Positions 25,336 to 32,915 of a stretch of DNA of 64,000 bases are shown in pieces (the stretch's first letter is position 1; each line of letters begins with the position of its first letter). The DNA is from an uncultured Gammaproteobacteria bacterium. GTDB taxonomy: Bacteria; Pseudomonadota; Gammaproteobacteria; Steroidobacterales; Foliamicaceae. A program made the position numbers and the translations under genes. The notes below the pieces were generated by a model that did not search any database, was not told where the DNA came from, and saw nothing but the letters and a program-made list of their open reading frames with translations. The stretch is taken from the NCBI GenBank assembly GCA_951828235.1, contig OX639965.1:2042212-2106211 (forward strand), given 5' to 3'.

Positions 25336-26803
25336 GGCCGCCTACGCAGAGGTACTTGATGTCCATGTAATCGTCCATACCATAGCGCGAGCCTTCGCGG
25401 CCCCAGCCGCTGGCCTTGACGCCGCCGAAGGGCGCCATTTCGCTGGAGATGATGCCCTCGTTCATGCCCACCATCCCGAACTCCAAGGCTTCCGCCACCC
25501 GCCATACGCGGCCGATGTCGCGGCTGTAAACGTAGGCGCACAAACCAGCCTCGGTGTCGTTGGCCAGCCGGATTGCCTCCGCTTCGTCGGCGAAAGGCGT
25601 CAGTGCCGCGACGGGACCGAAGATTTCCTGGCGGAACACGGGCATTTCCGGCGTAACATTGCGCAAGACGGTGTGCGGGTAATAGCAGCCGCCAAGGTCC
25701 GAGGCCTTGCCGCCCATCAGGCATTCCGCGCCCGCATCGATGGACTCTTCGACCAGCCCGGACACTTTCCCGATCGCCTCATCGTTGATGAGCGGGCCTT
25801 GCGTAACGCCTTCGTCGGCGCCATCTCCAAGAACCAGCTCGCTGGAAGCGGCCACCAGGCGGTCGCAGAACTCGTCGTAGATGCTGTCCTGGACCAGGAA
25901 GCGGTTGGCGCATACGCAGGTCTGGCCGCTGTTGCGGTATTTCGAGAGCAGGGCGCCGGCTATGGCATCGTCCAGGTCGGCGTCGTCGAACACGATGAAC
26001 GGAGCGTTGCCGCCCAGTTCCATGGTCGTGCGCTTGAGCGTGGGGGCGCATTGCTTCTCCAGCAGCTTGCCTACCTCGGTGCTGCCGGTGAAACTGAGCT
26101 TGCGCACCAGGGGGCTGCCGGTCAGCTCCGCTCCGATTTCCACCGGATTGCCCACCACTACGTTGAAGCAGCCTGCCGGGAAGCCCGCGCGCTCGGCCAG
26201 TTCCGCCATCGCCAGCGCGGACAGCGGTGTGTCCTCGGCAGGTTTGACCACTACAGTGCAGCCGGCCGCCAGCGCCGGCGCCACCTTGCGCGCGATCATC
26301 GCGTTGGGGAAGTTCCACGGCGTGATGGCCGCGACCACGCCGACCGGCTGGCGTATGCAGATGGCGCGCGTATGGGGAGTTGCGCCCGAGAACACGTCGC
26401 CGTCGGCGCGCTTAGCCTGTTCGGCGAACCACTCGATGAATGACGCGCCGTACTGGATTTCGCCACGCGATTCCATCAGCGTCTTGCCCTGCTCGGCGGT
26501 CATCAGCACCGCCAGGTCCTCGACCGCTTCGACAGTCAATTCGTACCAACGCCTGAGAACGCCTGCGCGCTCCTTGACCGTGGTTTGGCGCCATTTCCCG
26601 AAAGCGCGGTACGCGGCTTCGATGGCGCGCCGCGTGTCGGCCGCATTTGCCGTACGGATCTCCGCGACGGTCGCGCCTGTGGCGGGGTTGCGTACGGTCA
26701 GAACTTCGCGCGCATCGCCTGCCTCCCAGGCGCCGTCCACGTAGGACGTGGTCCTCAGCAGGTGCTGATCTTCAAGTGTAGGGACCTGCTGCATGCTTGC
26801 CAT
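25325..26803 (-). CDS. gabD: NAD(P)-dependent aldehyde dehydrogenase, GabD-like succinate-semialdehyde dehydrogenase
   Basis: This 492-residue protein follows the GabD pattern: ITPWNFPNAMIARKVAPALAAG near residue 160, the base Glu in MELGGNAPFIVFDDADLD near 265, and the catalytic Cys in NSGQTCVCANRF near 298. Succinate semialdehyde is an end product both of homoprotocatechuate meta-cleavage and of putrescine degradation, so the enzyme could serve both neighbouring systems. Its overlap with the PQQ dehydrogenase instead suggests an aldehyde from that enzyme. The substrate is thus uncertain. Confidence 0.85.
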   Translation of the reverse strand: MASMQQVPTLEDQHLLRTTSYVDGAWEAGDAREVLTVRNPATGATVAEIRTANAADTRRAIEAAYRAFGKWRQTTVKERAGVLRRWYELTVEAVEDLAVLMTAEQGKTLMESRGEIQYGASFIEWFAEQAKRADGDVFSGATPHTRAICIRQPVGVVAAITPWNFPNAMIARKVAPALAAGCTVVVKPAEDTPLSALAMAELAERAGFPAGCFNVVVGNPVEIGAELTGSPLVRKLSFTGSTEVGKLLEKQCAPTLKRTTMELGGNAPFIVFDDADLDDAIAGALLSKYRNSGQTCVCANRFLVQDSIYDEFCDRLVAASSELVLGDGADEGVTQGPLINDEAIGKVSGLVEESIDAGAECLMGGKASDLGGCYYPHTVLRNVTPEMPVFRQEIFGPVAALTPFADEAEAIRLANDTEAGLCAYVYSRDIGRVWRVAEALEFGMVGMNEGIISSEMAPFGGVKASGWGREGSRYGMDDYMDIKYLCVGGLDR

Positions 26804-26859
26804 AATGAATCTGCCTTAGCGATCGAAGCCCCATGCTCCATTCAAGCAGCGGGGGCGAC

Positions 26860-26894
26860 CGTATTTTAGTGTCCTGTTACGGCACTAAAATACG
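26860..26894. promoter_or_regulatory. Perfect 12-bp AT-rich inverted repeat just upstream of sorA
   Basis: CGTATTTTAGTG (26860-26871) and CACTAAAATACG (26883-26894) pair perfectly around an 11-base loop, ending eight bases before the sorA ATG. It lies in the 99-base gap between divergent gabD and sorA and is much AT-richer than its surroundings. It could be an operator for a dimeric regulator or a 5' leader hairpin hindering sorA translation. Confidence 0.65.
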
Positions 26895-26902
26895 AACCCA
26901 CC

Positions 26903-28114
26903 ATGGACTTCATACAGCGCCGAAGGTTTCTGAAAGGGGCAGGGATGGCCGCCGCCGCCGCGATGGCGGGCAACGCTCTCCCGTTTGATCGCTGGTCGCG
27001 GTCCGGCTTTATTTCCGCCGCCGCTGCGCAAACACTGCCATTGGAGGGCAAGGAGGGGCTTAAGGTGCTGAACGACCGGCCCCTGAGCGCGGAGACACCC
27101 GCGCACCTGCTCGATGATGAGGTCACGCCGGTCGCGCGTCATTTCATCCGCAACAACGGCATTGTTCCCACGGACATGAACCCCGACACCTGGACGCTGA
27201 AGATTGACGGGCTGGTCGAGCGCCCCATGACGCTCAGTATCGAGGATTTGCGCCGCCGGTTCGAAATGGTGACTCATCGGCTCGTAATCGAATGCGGCGG
27301 CAACGGCCGGGCGGGATTCGAACCCCCGGCCCGGGGCAACCAGTGGACCCTTGGCGCGGTCGGGTGCTCCGAATGGACCGGCGTGCGCCTGGCCGACGTG
27401 CTGAAGGCCGCGGGCTACAAGGAGACGGCGATCTACACGGCCCACGAAGGCGCCGACCTGCACCTGTCCGGAACGCTGGGCAAACTGCCGATTTCGCGCG
27501 GCGTCCCGCTGAAAAAGGCAATGGACCCGTACAACCTGATCGCGTTTGAAATGAACGGCGGTCCGCTGCATCCGATGAACGGGGCGCCCTTGCGCCTGGT
27601 GATTCCCGGCTGGCCGGGCTCCTGTTCGCAAAAATGGCTGACTCGCATCTGGCTGCGCGACGTGGTCCATGACGGGCCCAAGATGACGGGTTCCTCTTAC
27701 CGCGTTCCGCCCTATCCGGTCGCGCCGGGCGAGTCGGTCCCGGAAGAGGACATGCGTATCATCCACGCGATGCCCGTAAAGTCGCTGATCACCGCGCCGA
27801 AGTCCGGCCTGGCAATCGATACGCCCGAACTTGAGGTAGCTGGGCACGCCTGGGCCGGCGACGTCGAGGTGGCGCGAGTGGATGTTTCCAGCGATTACGG
27901 CGCCACCTGGCAGGCGGCCGAACTCGAGCCGCCGCACAATCCGCACGCCTGGCAGCGCTTCTCCGCAAGCATTCGGTTACCCAGCGCTGGCTATTACCAG
28001 GTCTGGGCGCGCGCAACCGACAGCAACGGCGTTAGCCAGCCATTTACGCCGGCCTGGAACCCCAAGGGCTACCTGAACAACGCATTGCACCAGATTTCGG
28101 TGCGCGTGACGTAA
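26903..28114 (+). CDS. sorA: SorA-like sulfite dehydrogenase, molybdopterin subunit
   Basis: This 403-residue protein of the sulfite oxidase family has a Tat-type signal (QRRRFLKGAGMAAAAAMAG). It then has the molybdenum cofactor domain with the catalytic Cys in IECGGNGRAGFEPPARG near residue 130 and WTLGAVGCSEWTGV, and a C-terminal Ig-like dimerisation domain (VDVSSDYGATWQAAEL). It would oxidise sulfite to sulfate in the periplasm. A monohaem cytochrome gene follows by three bases, as in SorAB. Other members of the family reduce or oxidise different substrates, so sulfite is likely but not certain. Confidence 0.87.
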   Translation: MDFIQRRRFLKGAGMAAAAAMAGNALPFDRWSRSGFISAAAAQTLPLEGKEGLKVLNDRPLSAETPAHLLDDEVTPVARHFIRNNGIVPTDMNPDTWTLKIDGLVERPMTLSIEDLRRRFEMVTHRLVIECGGNGRAGFEPPARGNQWTLGAVGCSEWTGVRLADVLKAAGYKETAIYTAHEGADLHLSGTLGKLPISRGVPLKKAMDPYNLIAFEMNGGPLHPMNGAPLRLVIPGWPGSCSQKWLTRIWLRDVVHDGPKMTGSSYRVPPYPVAPGESVPEEDMRIIHAMPVKSLITAPKSGLAIDTPELEVAGHAWAGDVEVARVDVSSDYGATWQAAELEPPHNPHAWQRFSASIRLPSAGYYQVWARATDSNGVSQPFTPAWNPKGYLNNALHQISVRVT

Positions 28115-28117
28115 TCA

Positions 28118-28495
28118 ATGACGGCGCCATGTGTTTGGCGGGCAGTCCTGCCGGCTGCTCTTGTTGCCACATTCCTGGGCCTGAATGCATGGGCGGAAGG
28201 CGAACCGGAAAGCGACCCGGAAAGCGACCAGGAGCAGGCCCTGTTCCGCGGCATGCCGGATGATGTCGGGCGGCTGGAGGTGTTCGGTTTCTGCGGGTCC
28301 TGCCATTCCATCGACCTGGTGCTGCAGCAGGGCCTGTCGCGCGCCGTATGGGAAGACGTGCTCGTGGAAATGGTGCGCGACCAGGAAATGGTGCCGCTGC
28401 AGCCTGATATCCGGGTGAAGGTGCTCGACTACCTTGAGGAGTACTACGGACCGGACCGCAAGGCTCAGGAACCGAAGGCGTCCCGCCTTCCTTGA
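28118..28495 (+). CDS. sorB: SorB-like monohaem cytochrome c subunit
   Basis: This 125-residue protein has a signal peptide (VLPAALVATFLGLNAWA) and one haem c motif, FCGSCHS, near residue 60. A methionine for the sixth ligand is available in MVRDQEMVPL. It follows the molybdenum subunit by three bases and would take electrons from it to the cytochrome pool. Its 3' end runs into a hairpin that supplies the last codons (KASRLP). Confidence 0.83.
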   Translation: MTAPCVWRAVLPAALVATFLGLNAWAEGEPESDPESDQEQALFRGMPDDVGRLEVFGFCGSCHSIDLVLQQGLSRAVWEDVLVEMVRDQEMVPLQPDIRVKVLDYLEEYYGPDRKAQEPKASRLP

Positions 28496-28511
28496 TAGCG
28501 CGACGCCTTCG
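28473..28511. terminator. Hairpin between convergent sorB and acyl-CoA synthetase genes
   Basis: CGAAGGCGTC (28473-28482) pairs perfectly with GACGCCTTCG (28502-28511). The first arm is in the sorB coding end and contains the sorB stop within the loop. It shares GGCGTCCCGCCTTC and CTCCCAGG with the repeat in paaC, so it may be a repeat copy serving as a bidirectional terminator. There is no T-run. Confidence 0.6.
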
Positions 28512-28520
28512 CTCCCAGGG

Positions 28521-30011
28521 TCAGAGCAGGTCCCGCAGGGCGCTCTTGATTACCTTGCCCATTGCGTTCCGGGGCAGGCCATCCATGACCTTGAGGCGCC
28601 TCGGCGCCTTGTAGGAGGACATCCTGCCGGCGCACCATTGCCTGAGGCCGGGCAAGTCGAGGCTTGCGCCTTGCTTCAGCGTTACGGCGGCGGCCACGAT
28701 CTCTCCCCAGGTGTCGTCAGGCACGCCGATGACCGCGGCTTCCGCTATGGCCTCGTGGCCGAGGAGCACGCCTTCGATTTCCAGCGCCGACAGCTTGTAG
28801 CCGCAGGACTTGATGATGTCGACCGACGAGCGGCCGAGAATGCGATAGTAGCCATCTTCAACGACGGCGATATCGCCGGTGCGGAACCAGCCGCCCTTGA
28901 AGCTGGCCCGGGTGGCGGGTTCGTCGTTCCAGTAGCCTTGAAAGACGCTCTCGCCCCGGATACGGACTTCTCCCGGCACGGTTTCCTTTTGGACAGGCTG
29001 ATCGTTTTCATCAAAAAGCAGCGCCGTAATGCCCGGCAATACCTGACCCACGTATCCGGCGCGCCGTTTCCCGTCGTACGGATTGGAAATCGCCATGCCG
29101 GTCTCCGTGGCGCCGTAACGTTCCAGCAGCGCCTGGCCAGTCAGTGCCTTCCATCGCTCAAAAACCTGCACCGGGCATGCAGCCGAGCCCGACACGTTGA
29201 GACGCATCCGCCGAAATCCGTCGCACACCGCCTTGCGCTGCGCGGCGGCGAGCGACTCGATGTGCTCAATCAACTTCACATAGAGGGTCGGCACCGCCAT
29301 GAACAGGGAGTAAGCGCCGCCGGCCGCCTGTTCGCACAAGCGGGCCACATCCAGCTTTGGCATGGCGTGCACGGCAGCGCCGCACCACAGCGCGCAACTC
29401 AGGACGTTGATGATGCCGTGCAGGTGATGCAGCGGCAGAAAGAGCGGGATGCTGTCATTGCGCGTCCAACGCCAGGCCTTGATCAGCGTGGTGACCTGCA
29501 CACCAATCGCCTTGTGCGTAATCACGGCCCCTTTCGGTTTGCTTGTGGTGCCGCTGGTGAAGACGATCATCGCGGGCCGTGAGCGCTCAACGGCCGGCAA
29601 CGGTCGCTGTTGTCGGCATGCGCCCACCACATCGTCCACATCCCTGGCCTCAATTCCGAGCCTCTTGCAGACCGGGTCGAGAGCAATCGGATGTTTCCGG
29701 CTCGTCATCACGCGAGTTACCCCAGCCTGCGCCAGGCAATACTCGAGCTCCGGCGCCGCCGCCGCGACGTTAAGCGGCACCGCAATGCCTCCGGCCCGCC
29801 ATATGCCGTGCAACGCCGTCACATAGTCCCGCCCGGCCGGCATCAGAACCGCAACCCGCTCGCCTGTCGAATGATCCTTTTCGCCGAGAAGGCCGCGCGC
29901 AAACGCCTCGATGCGCGATTCAAGCGCCGCATACGAATGTCTCGCATCCCCCTCGATCAGGGCGACCCGCGGGTTCCCCCTGCGCAGCGCGGGGAAAGCG
30001 GGCCTACTCAT
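28521..30011 (-). CDS. AMP-dependent acyl-CoA synthetase (malonyl-CoA synthetase MatB-like)
   Basis: This 496-residue ANL-family enzyme has the P-loop-like IVFTSGTTSKPKGAV near residue 150, LLERYGATETGM near 295, GWFRTGDIAVVEDGYYRILGR near 385 and the catalytic Lys in LPRNAMGKVIKSALRD at the end. ERYGATETGM-type motifs and short size fit malonate or methylmalonate CoA ligases (MatB/ACSF3), but other short acids are possible. ATG at 30011 has CAGGAAAG upstream; the frame upstream of it has no family match. It stands alone between convergent and divergent neighbours. Confidence 0.8.
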   Translation of the reverse strand: MSRPAFPALRRGNPRVALIEGDARHSYAALESRIEAFARGLLGEKDHSTGERVAVLMPAGRDYVTALHGIWRAGGIAVPLNVAAAAPELEYCLAQAGVTRVMTSRKHPIALDPVCKRLGIEARDVDDVVGACRQQRPLPAVERSRPAMIVFTSGTTSKPKGAVITHKAIGVQVTTLIKAWRWTRNDSIPLFLPLHHLHGIINVLSCALWCGAAVHAMPKLDVARLCEQAAGGAYSLFMAVPTLYVKLIEHIESLAAAQRKAVCDGFRRMRLNVSGSAACPVQVFERWKALTGQALLERYGATETGMAISNPYDGKRRAGYVGQVLPGITALLFDENDQPVQKETVPGEVRIRGESVFQGYWNDEPATRASFKGGWFRTGDIAVVEDGYYRILGRSSVDIIKSCGYKLSALEIEGVLLGHEAIAEAAVIGVPDDTWGEIVAAAVTLKQGASLDLPGLRQWCAGRMSSYKAPRRLKVMDGLPRNAMGKVIKSALRDLL

Positions 30012-30115
30012 CTTTCCTGCCAGGATTGACCATTCTGGAGAGACTCCCCTAATTCGGCCCAATACACGGGTATATTCTCCAGTATGAGGGTTTCCGTTTC
30101 GCTATCATTTGCCCC

Positions 30116-30439
30116 ATGGCTACCGCCGCTTTCGATACGCTGCAAGCCGCCCGGAAACTCCAGGAAGCCGGGTTTGATCAGCCAAAGGCCGAAGCCCTGG
30201 CCGAGCTGATGCGGCAGCGCGACATCGACTACGCCACCAGAGGGGACATCGCCCGCGTGGAGGCGGACATCGCCCGCCTGGAAGCGCACATCGCCAGCCT
30301 GGAAGGCGCCATCGGCCGCGTGGAAGCGGACATCGCCCGCTTGGAAGCCTCCATCAACCAATTGCGCAACTGGTTCGTGAGCGGACTGGTTACCATCCTG
30401 GTGGCAATCCTGGCAACAGCTTTCCTCCCGGCCCTGTGA
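30116..30439 (+). CDS. Small coiled-coil protein with C-terminal membrane anchor (DUF1640/CCDC90-like)
   Basis: This 107-residue protein has a leading helix (AAFDTLQAARKLQEAGFDQPKAEALAELM), a heptad coiled coil of about 40 residues (VEADIARLEAHIASLEG, VEADIARLEASI), and one C-terminal transmembrane helix (WFVSGLVTILVAILATAF). The layout resembles the DUF1640 group related to the mitochondrial MCUR1/CCDC90 proteins. The function in bacteria is unknown; such genes are often found alone. The coiled coil is encoded by a repeat of 63-base spacing. Confidence 0.75.
   Translation: MATAAFDTLQAARKLQEAGFDQPKAEALAELMRQRDIDYATRGDIARVEADIARLEAHIASLEGAIGRVEADIARLEASINQLRNWFVSGLVTILVAILATAFLPAL
30254..30348 (+). 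repeat. Direct repeat encoding coiled-coil heptads
   Basis: A 32-base unit beginning CGCGTGGAGGCGGACATCGC occurs at 30254 and again at 30317, 63 bases apart (nine heptads/three 21-base units), with two mismatches. The repeat is in frame and gives VEADIARLEA twice. It could change copy number by slippage without shifting the frame. Confidence 0.75.
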
Positions 30440-30518
30440 GCGCTGATCCGGCGTAACGAACGGTAGCAAGACTGGCCTACAATGTGCGGCTGGTGCTGTT
30501 CACGTGTAGGAGAAAACC

Positions 30519-31037
30519 ATGAAGCGCATGATGATCGGTGTTCTGATGCTGTTCGCGGGCGGTCTTGCCGCTGGCGCGACATATGCCGACGAGAACCTCA
30601 CCGGCGTTGCCAAGGAACGCCATGATCTGATGGAAGGAATGGCCGGGGCGATCGAGCCGATGGCCGCCATGGTGCGTGGCCTTCAGCCGTATGACGCGGA
30701 CAGGATGCGTGAACTGGCTGCAACGATCGCCGCCTCGGGAGGCGATGCGCTGACTTCCCTTTTTCCGGAGGGCAGCCATGATCCCGCCGGCGAAGCCTTG
30801 CCGGCGATCTGGGAGGACTGGGACCGCTTTGCGACGCTGGCCGCCAACCTCGTGGACGCGGCCAACGCGGTGGCGGAAGCCGCCGACAATCCTCCGGGGC
30901 CGCCCAGCGCCGGGCCGCCTGATCCCGCGGCCGGCGGCGGCGAGCCTCAGGCCATGGACGCCGGGATGGCGGTCATACAGCTCGGCATGAGTTGCGGCGC
31001 CTGCCACGACGATTTCCGCGCGGAGGACGATAGCTGA
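30519..31037 (+). CDS. Cytochrome c-prime-like monohaem cytochrome
   Basis: This 172-residue protein has a signal peptide (MIGVLMLFAGGLAAGATYA) and a four-helix cytochrome c' pattern with the haem motif at the C-terminus, SCGACHDDFR, where the trailing F-R is typical of the family. An Ala/Pro/Gly-rich insert (PPGPPSAGPPDPAAGGG) precedes the haem helix. Cytochromes c' bind small gases or shuttle electrons in the periplasm. Its stop overlaps the next gene (CTGA), a dihaem cytochrome, so both are made together. Confidence 0.85.
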   Translation: MKRMMIGVLMLFAGGLAAGATYADENLTGVAKERHDLMEGMAGAIEPMAAMVRGLQPYDADRMRELAATIAASGGDALTSLFPEGSHDPAGEALPAIWEDWDRFATLAANLVDAANAVAEAADNPPGPPSAGPPDPAAGGGEPQAMDAGMAVIQLGMSCGACHDDFRAEDDS

Positions 31038-31933
31038 GCGCACCGCCGCGTTTTTTCCCGACACTAGGCGCCCTGGCCGTTCTCGCGGGCGGCATTGCCG
31101 GTGCGCAGGAGTCAGGCGAAGCAATTGCGCGTGACTATTCCGGACTGACCGGCGATTCAAATCGCGGCTTCTACGTCGCACGGGTCGCCGGCTGCATCAC
31201 CTGTCACCGGGCAGCCGACGAGGGGGAGTCGCTGTTCTCCGGAGGGCTGCCGATTGAATCGCGCGCGGGCACCTACTTTGTTCCCAACATCACGCCGCAC
31301 CCCGAGGACGGCATTGGGCACTGGACCTTCGAGGATTTTGCGCGCTCCCTGACCGACGGCCTGGATCCGGAAGGCAAGCATTACTTTCCGGTCTATCCCT
31401 ACCCGTTCTACACGCATCTGACGAGCCAGGACATCGTGGACTTGTGGGAAGCGGTGAACTCCGTTCCGCCCGTGGCCGGCCGCGCCCCCAAGCACAAGCT
31501 CAGGCTGTTTTATCGATTGCGTGGCGCTGTCGGTGGCTGGAAGAGTCGCTTCCTCCGCCCCGGCGAGCTGACTCCGGATGAAAGCAGATCCGAGCAGTGG
31601 AACCGCGGCCGTTACCTGGCGGAAGGTCCGGCGCACTGCGGCGCCTGCCATACGCCTCGGGGAGCCATGGGCGGGCGGGACCTGTCGCGGCGCTACCAAG
31701 GCGGCGTGGAGAAGGTGGGCTCGAATGGGCCGGACATTACGACCGCGACACTCGAAGCCAACGGCTGGACCGAAGGCGACCTTAGCTGGTCGCTGCGCAG
31801 CGGGATCATGCCCGACGGCGACACCTACGGCAGTTCCATGGCGGAGGTCGTGCACCATGGCACGCGGTTCCTGAGCAACGCCGACCTCGCTGCGATCGCA
31901 AACTACTTCTTCGACCAGCCGCCGCCGGAATAA
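31034..31933 (+). CDS. Dihaem cytochrome c, probable electron acceptor of a dehydrogenase; CTG start
   Basis: The 299-residue frame has two haem c motifs, AGCITCHRA near residue 50 and HCGACHTPRG near 207, and family segments YFVPNITPHPEDGIGHW and GIMPDGDTYGSSM. It resembles the cytochrome c subunits of membrane-bound alcohol/sugar dehydrogenases. The frame is closed by TAG at 31031. The first codon after it is CTG at 31034, which overlaps the previous stop as CTGA, has GGAGG seven bases upstream, and is followed by a credible signal peptide (FFPTLGALAVLAGGIAGAQ). No ATG, GTG or TTG precedes the first haem motif except internal ones past the signal peptide, so CTG is the likely start. Confidence 0.8.
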   Translation: MSAPPRFFPTLGALAVLAGGIAGAQESGEAIARDYSGLTGDSNRGFYVARVAGCITCHRAADEGESLFSGGLPIESRAGTYFVPNITPHPEDGIGHWTFEDFARSLTDGLDPEGKHYFPVYPYPFYTHLTSQDIVDLWEAVNSVPPVAGRAPKHKLRLFYRLRGAVGGWKSRFLRPGELTPDESRSEQWNRGRYLAEGPAHCGACHTPRGAMGGRDLSRRYQGGVEKVGSNGPDITTATLEANGWTEGDLSWSLRSGIMPDGDTYGSSMAEVVHHGTRFLSNADLAAIANYFFDQPPPE

Positions 31934-31942
31934 CTCCTGGGA

Positions 31943-31983
31943 TTGGGGGCATTGCCCCCAAAGCATTGCCCTCACAGCAATGC
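31943..31983. terminator. Tandem hairpins between convergent genes
   Basis: TTGGGGGC-ATT-GCCCCCAA (31943-31961) is an 8-bp stem with a 3-base loop. It is followed by GCATTG/CAATGC (31963-31968 and 31978-31983). Both contain the word GCATTGCCC. They sit between the dihaem cytochrome stop and the AhpD-like stop, so they may end transcription from both sides. No T-run is present. Confidence 0.6.
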
Positions 31984-31998
31984 CCCTACTTCCGAGGT

Positions 31999-32565
31999 TC
32001 AGTCGAATGCGCCGATACTGCGGGCGAAAAGCGTGTAGGGGCGCGGTTCGTCGCGCATGGCCGCGTGCCGTTCGCGTTGAACGTCGCGGATTGCCGGGTT
32101 GGATTCAACCCCGCACCCCTCGACGATGCGGTTCATGAAATTGAAGATCGCGCATACCGAAATCGCGTGATAGAGCGCTTCCTCGCTCCAGCCGGCGTCC
32201 AGGACCCGTTGCGCGTCCGCATCGGTCAGCCGCGCGGGGGCCTCCGTCAGTTTGCGGACGTAATCCAGTACCGGCAGCATCTTCGGCTCCACGCCGGCCC
32301 CGGAAGGGTCGTTCATTACGTTCTCGAGCAGGTCCGCGTCGATGCCGTGCATCTCCGCGATGATGCTGTGGGCGCCGTGGCAGTAGTTGCAGGCGTTGAC
32401 GCCGGACACGTAGGCGGCGATGAACTCGCGCTCTCCCACGGTGAACGGCGAGGGGCCGCGCAAGAGGTCGTCCGTGTACTCGCAAAGCGCCTTGACGCCC
32501 ATCGGGAAGCGGCGGAACACATCAGCGAGATCCGCCTGTTCGGGGAGGGAGGGCAGGCGAGCCAA
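31999..32565 (-). CDS. AhpD/carboxymuconolactone decarboxylase-like peroxidase-related protein
   Basis: This 188-residue protein has the AhpD-type motif VNACNYCHGAHSIIAE near residue 57: Cys-x-x-Cys-His with a later His, as in alkylhydroperoxidase AhpD-fold proteins that reduce peroxides through a thiol pair. It may detoxify peroxide or act on an unknown substrate of the operon. TTG at 32565 is chosen, with AAGGAG upstream. It is the last gene of a five-gene leftward operon. Confidence 0.82.
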   Translation of the reverse strand: MARLPSLPEQADLADVFRRFPMGVKALCEYTDDLLRGPSPFTVGEREFIAAYVSGVNACNYCHGAHSIIAEMHGIDADLLENVMNDPSGAGVEPKMLPVLDYVRKLTEAPARLTDADAQRVLDAGWSEEALYHAISVCAIFNFMNRIVEGCGVESNPAIRDVQRERHAAMRDEPRPYTLFARSIGAFD

Positions 32566-32570
32566 GATTC

Positions 32571-32915
32571 CTACTCCTTGTCCGTTTCCGTCGGAGCGCT
32601 TACCGCCCCTTCGGTCAGCAATTTAAGGTCGCGCAGGATATCGTGCGTGAAGCGCTCGCGCCGCGTCTTGAGTACCGCTACCCGCTCCGCGTCCGGGTGG
32701 TAGCCATCGAGGGCGGCGGCGGTCACGACGCCCTGGCGTGCGAGCAGGTCCTCCAGCGCATAAAGGCGGTCCATGCTCATCCAGAGCTGGGCGCTCAACT
32801 CCAGGATCATGTTCATCATCGCATCCTGGACCGGGTCCTTGAAATAGACCGGATAGTCCCCGGCCAGGGGCGCGCCGCCTTCCGGCGTCTGCCCGGACGG
32901 GCCGCGCTCTGTCAC
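32571..32915 (-). CDS. Hypothetical protein, 114 residues
   Basis: I do not recognise this protein. It is predicted soluble, helical in the middle (DAMMNMILELSAQLWMSMDR, then LYALEDLLARQGV) and charged at the end, with no signal peptide and no Cys. GTG at 32915 overlaps the methyltransferase stop (GTGA), and the AhpD-like gene follows by five bases. Tight coupling on both sides supports a real gene and a role tied to the methyltransferase and the two SDRs. Confidence 0.7.
   Translation of the reverse strand: MTERGPSGQTPEGGAPLAGDYPVYFKDPVQDAMMNMILELSAQLWMSMDRLYALEDLLARQGVVTAAALDGYHPDAERVAVLKTRRERFTHDILRDLKLLTEGAVSAPTETDKE

Noticed and set aside
27315-27338. GGGATTCGAACCCCCGGCC, resembling a reversed tRNA T-arm
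   Set aside because: It lies inside sorA and encodes the conserved AGFEPPARG segment; no acceptor or anticodon stem surrounds it.
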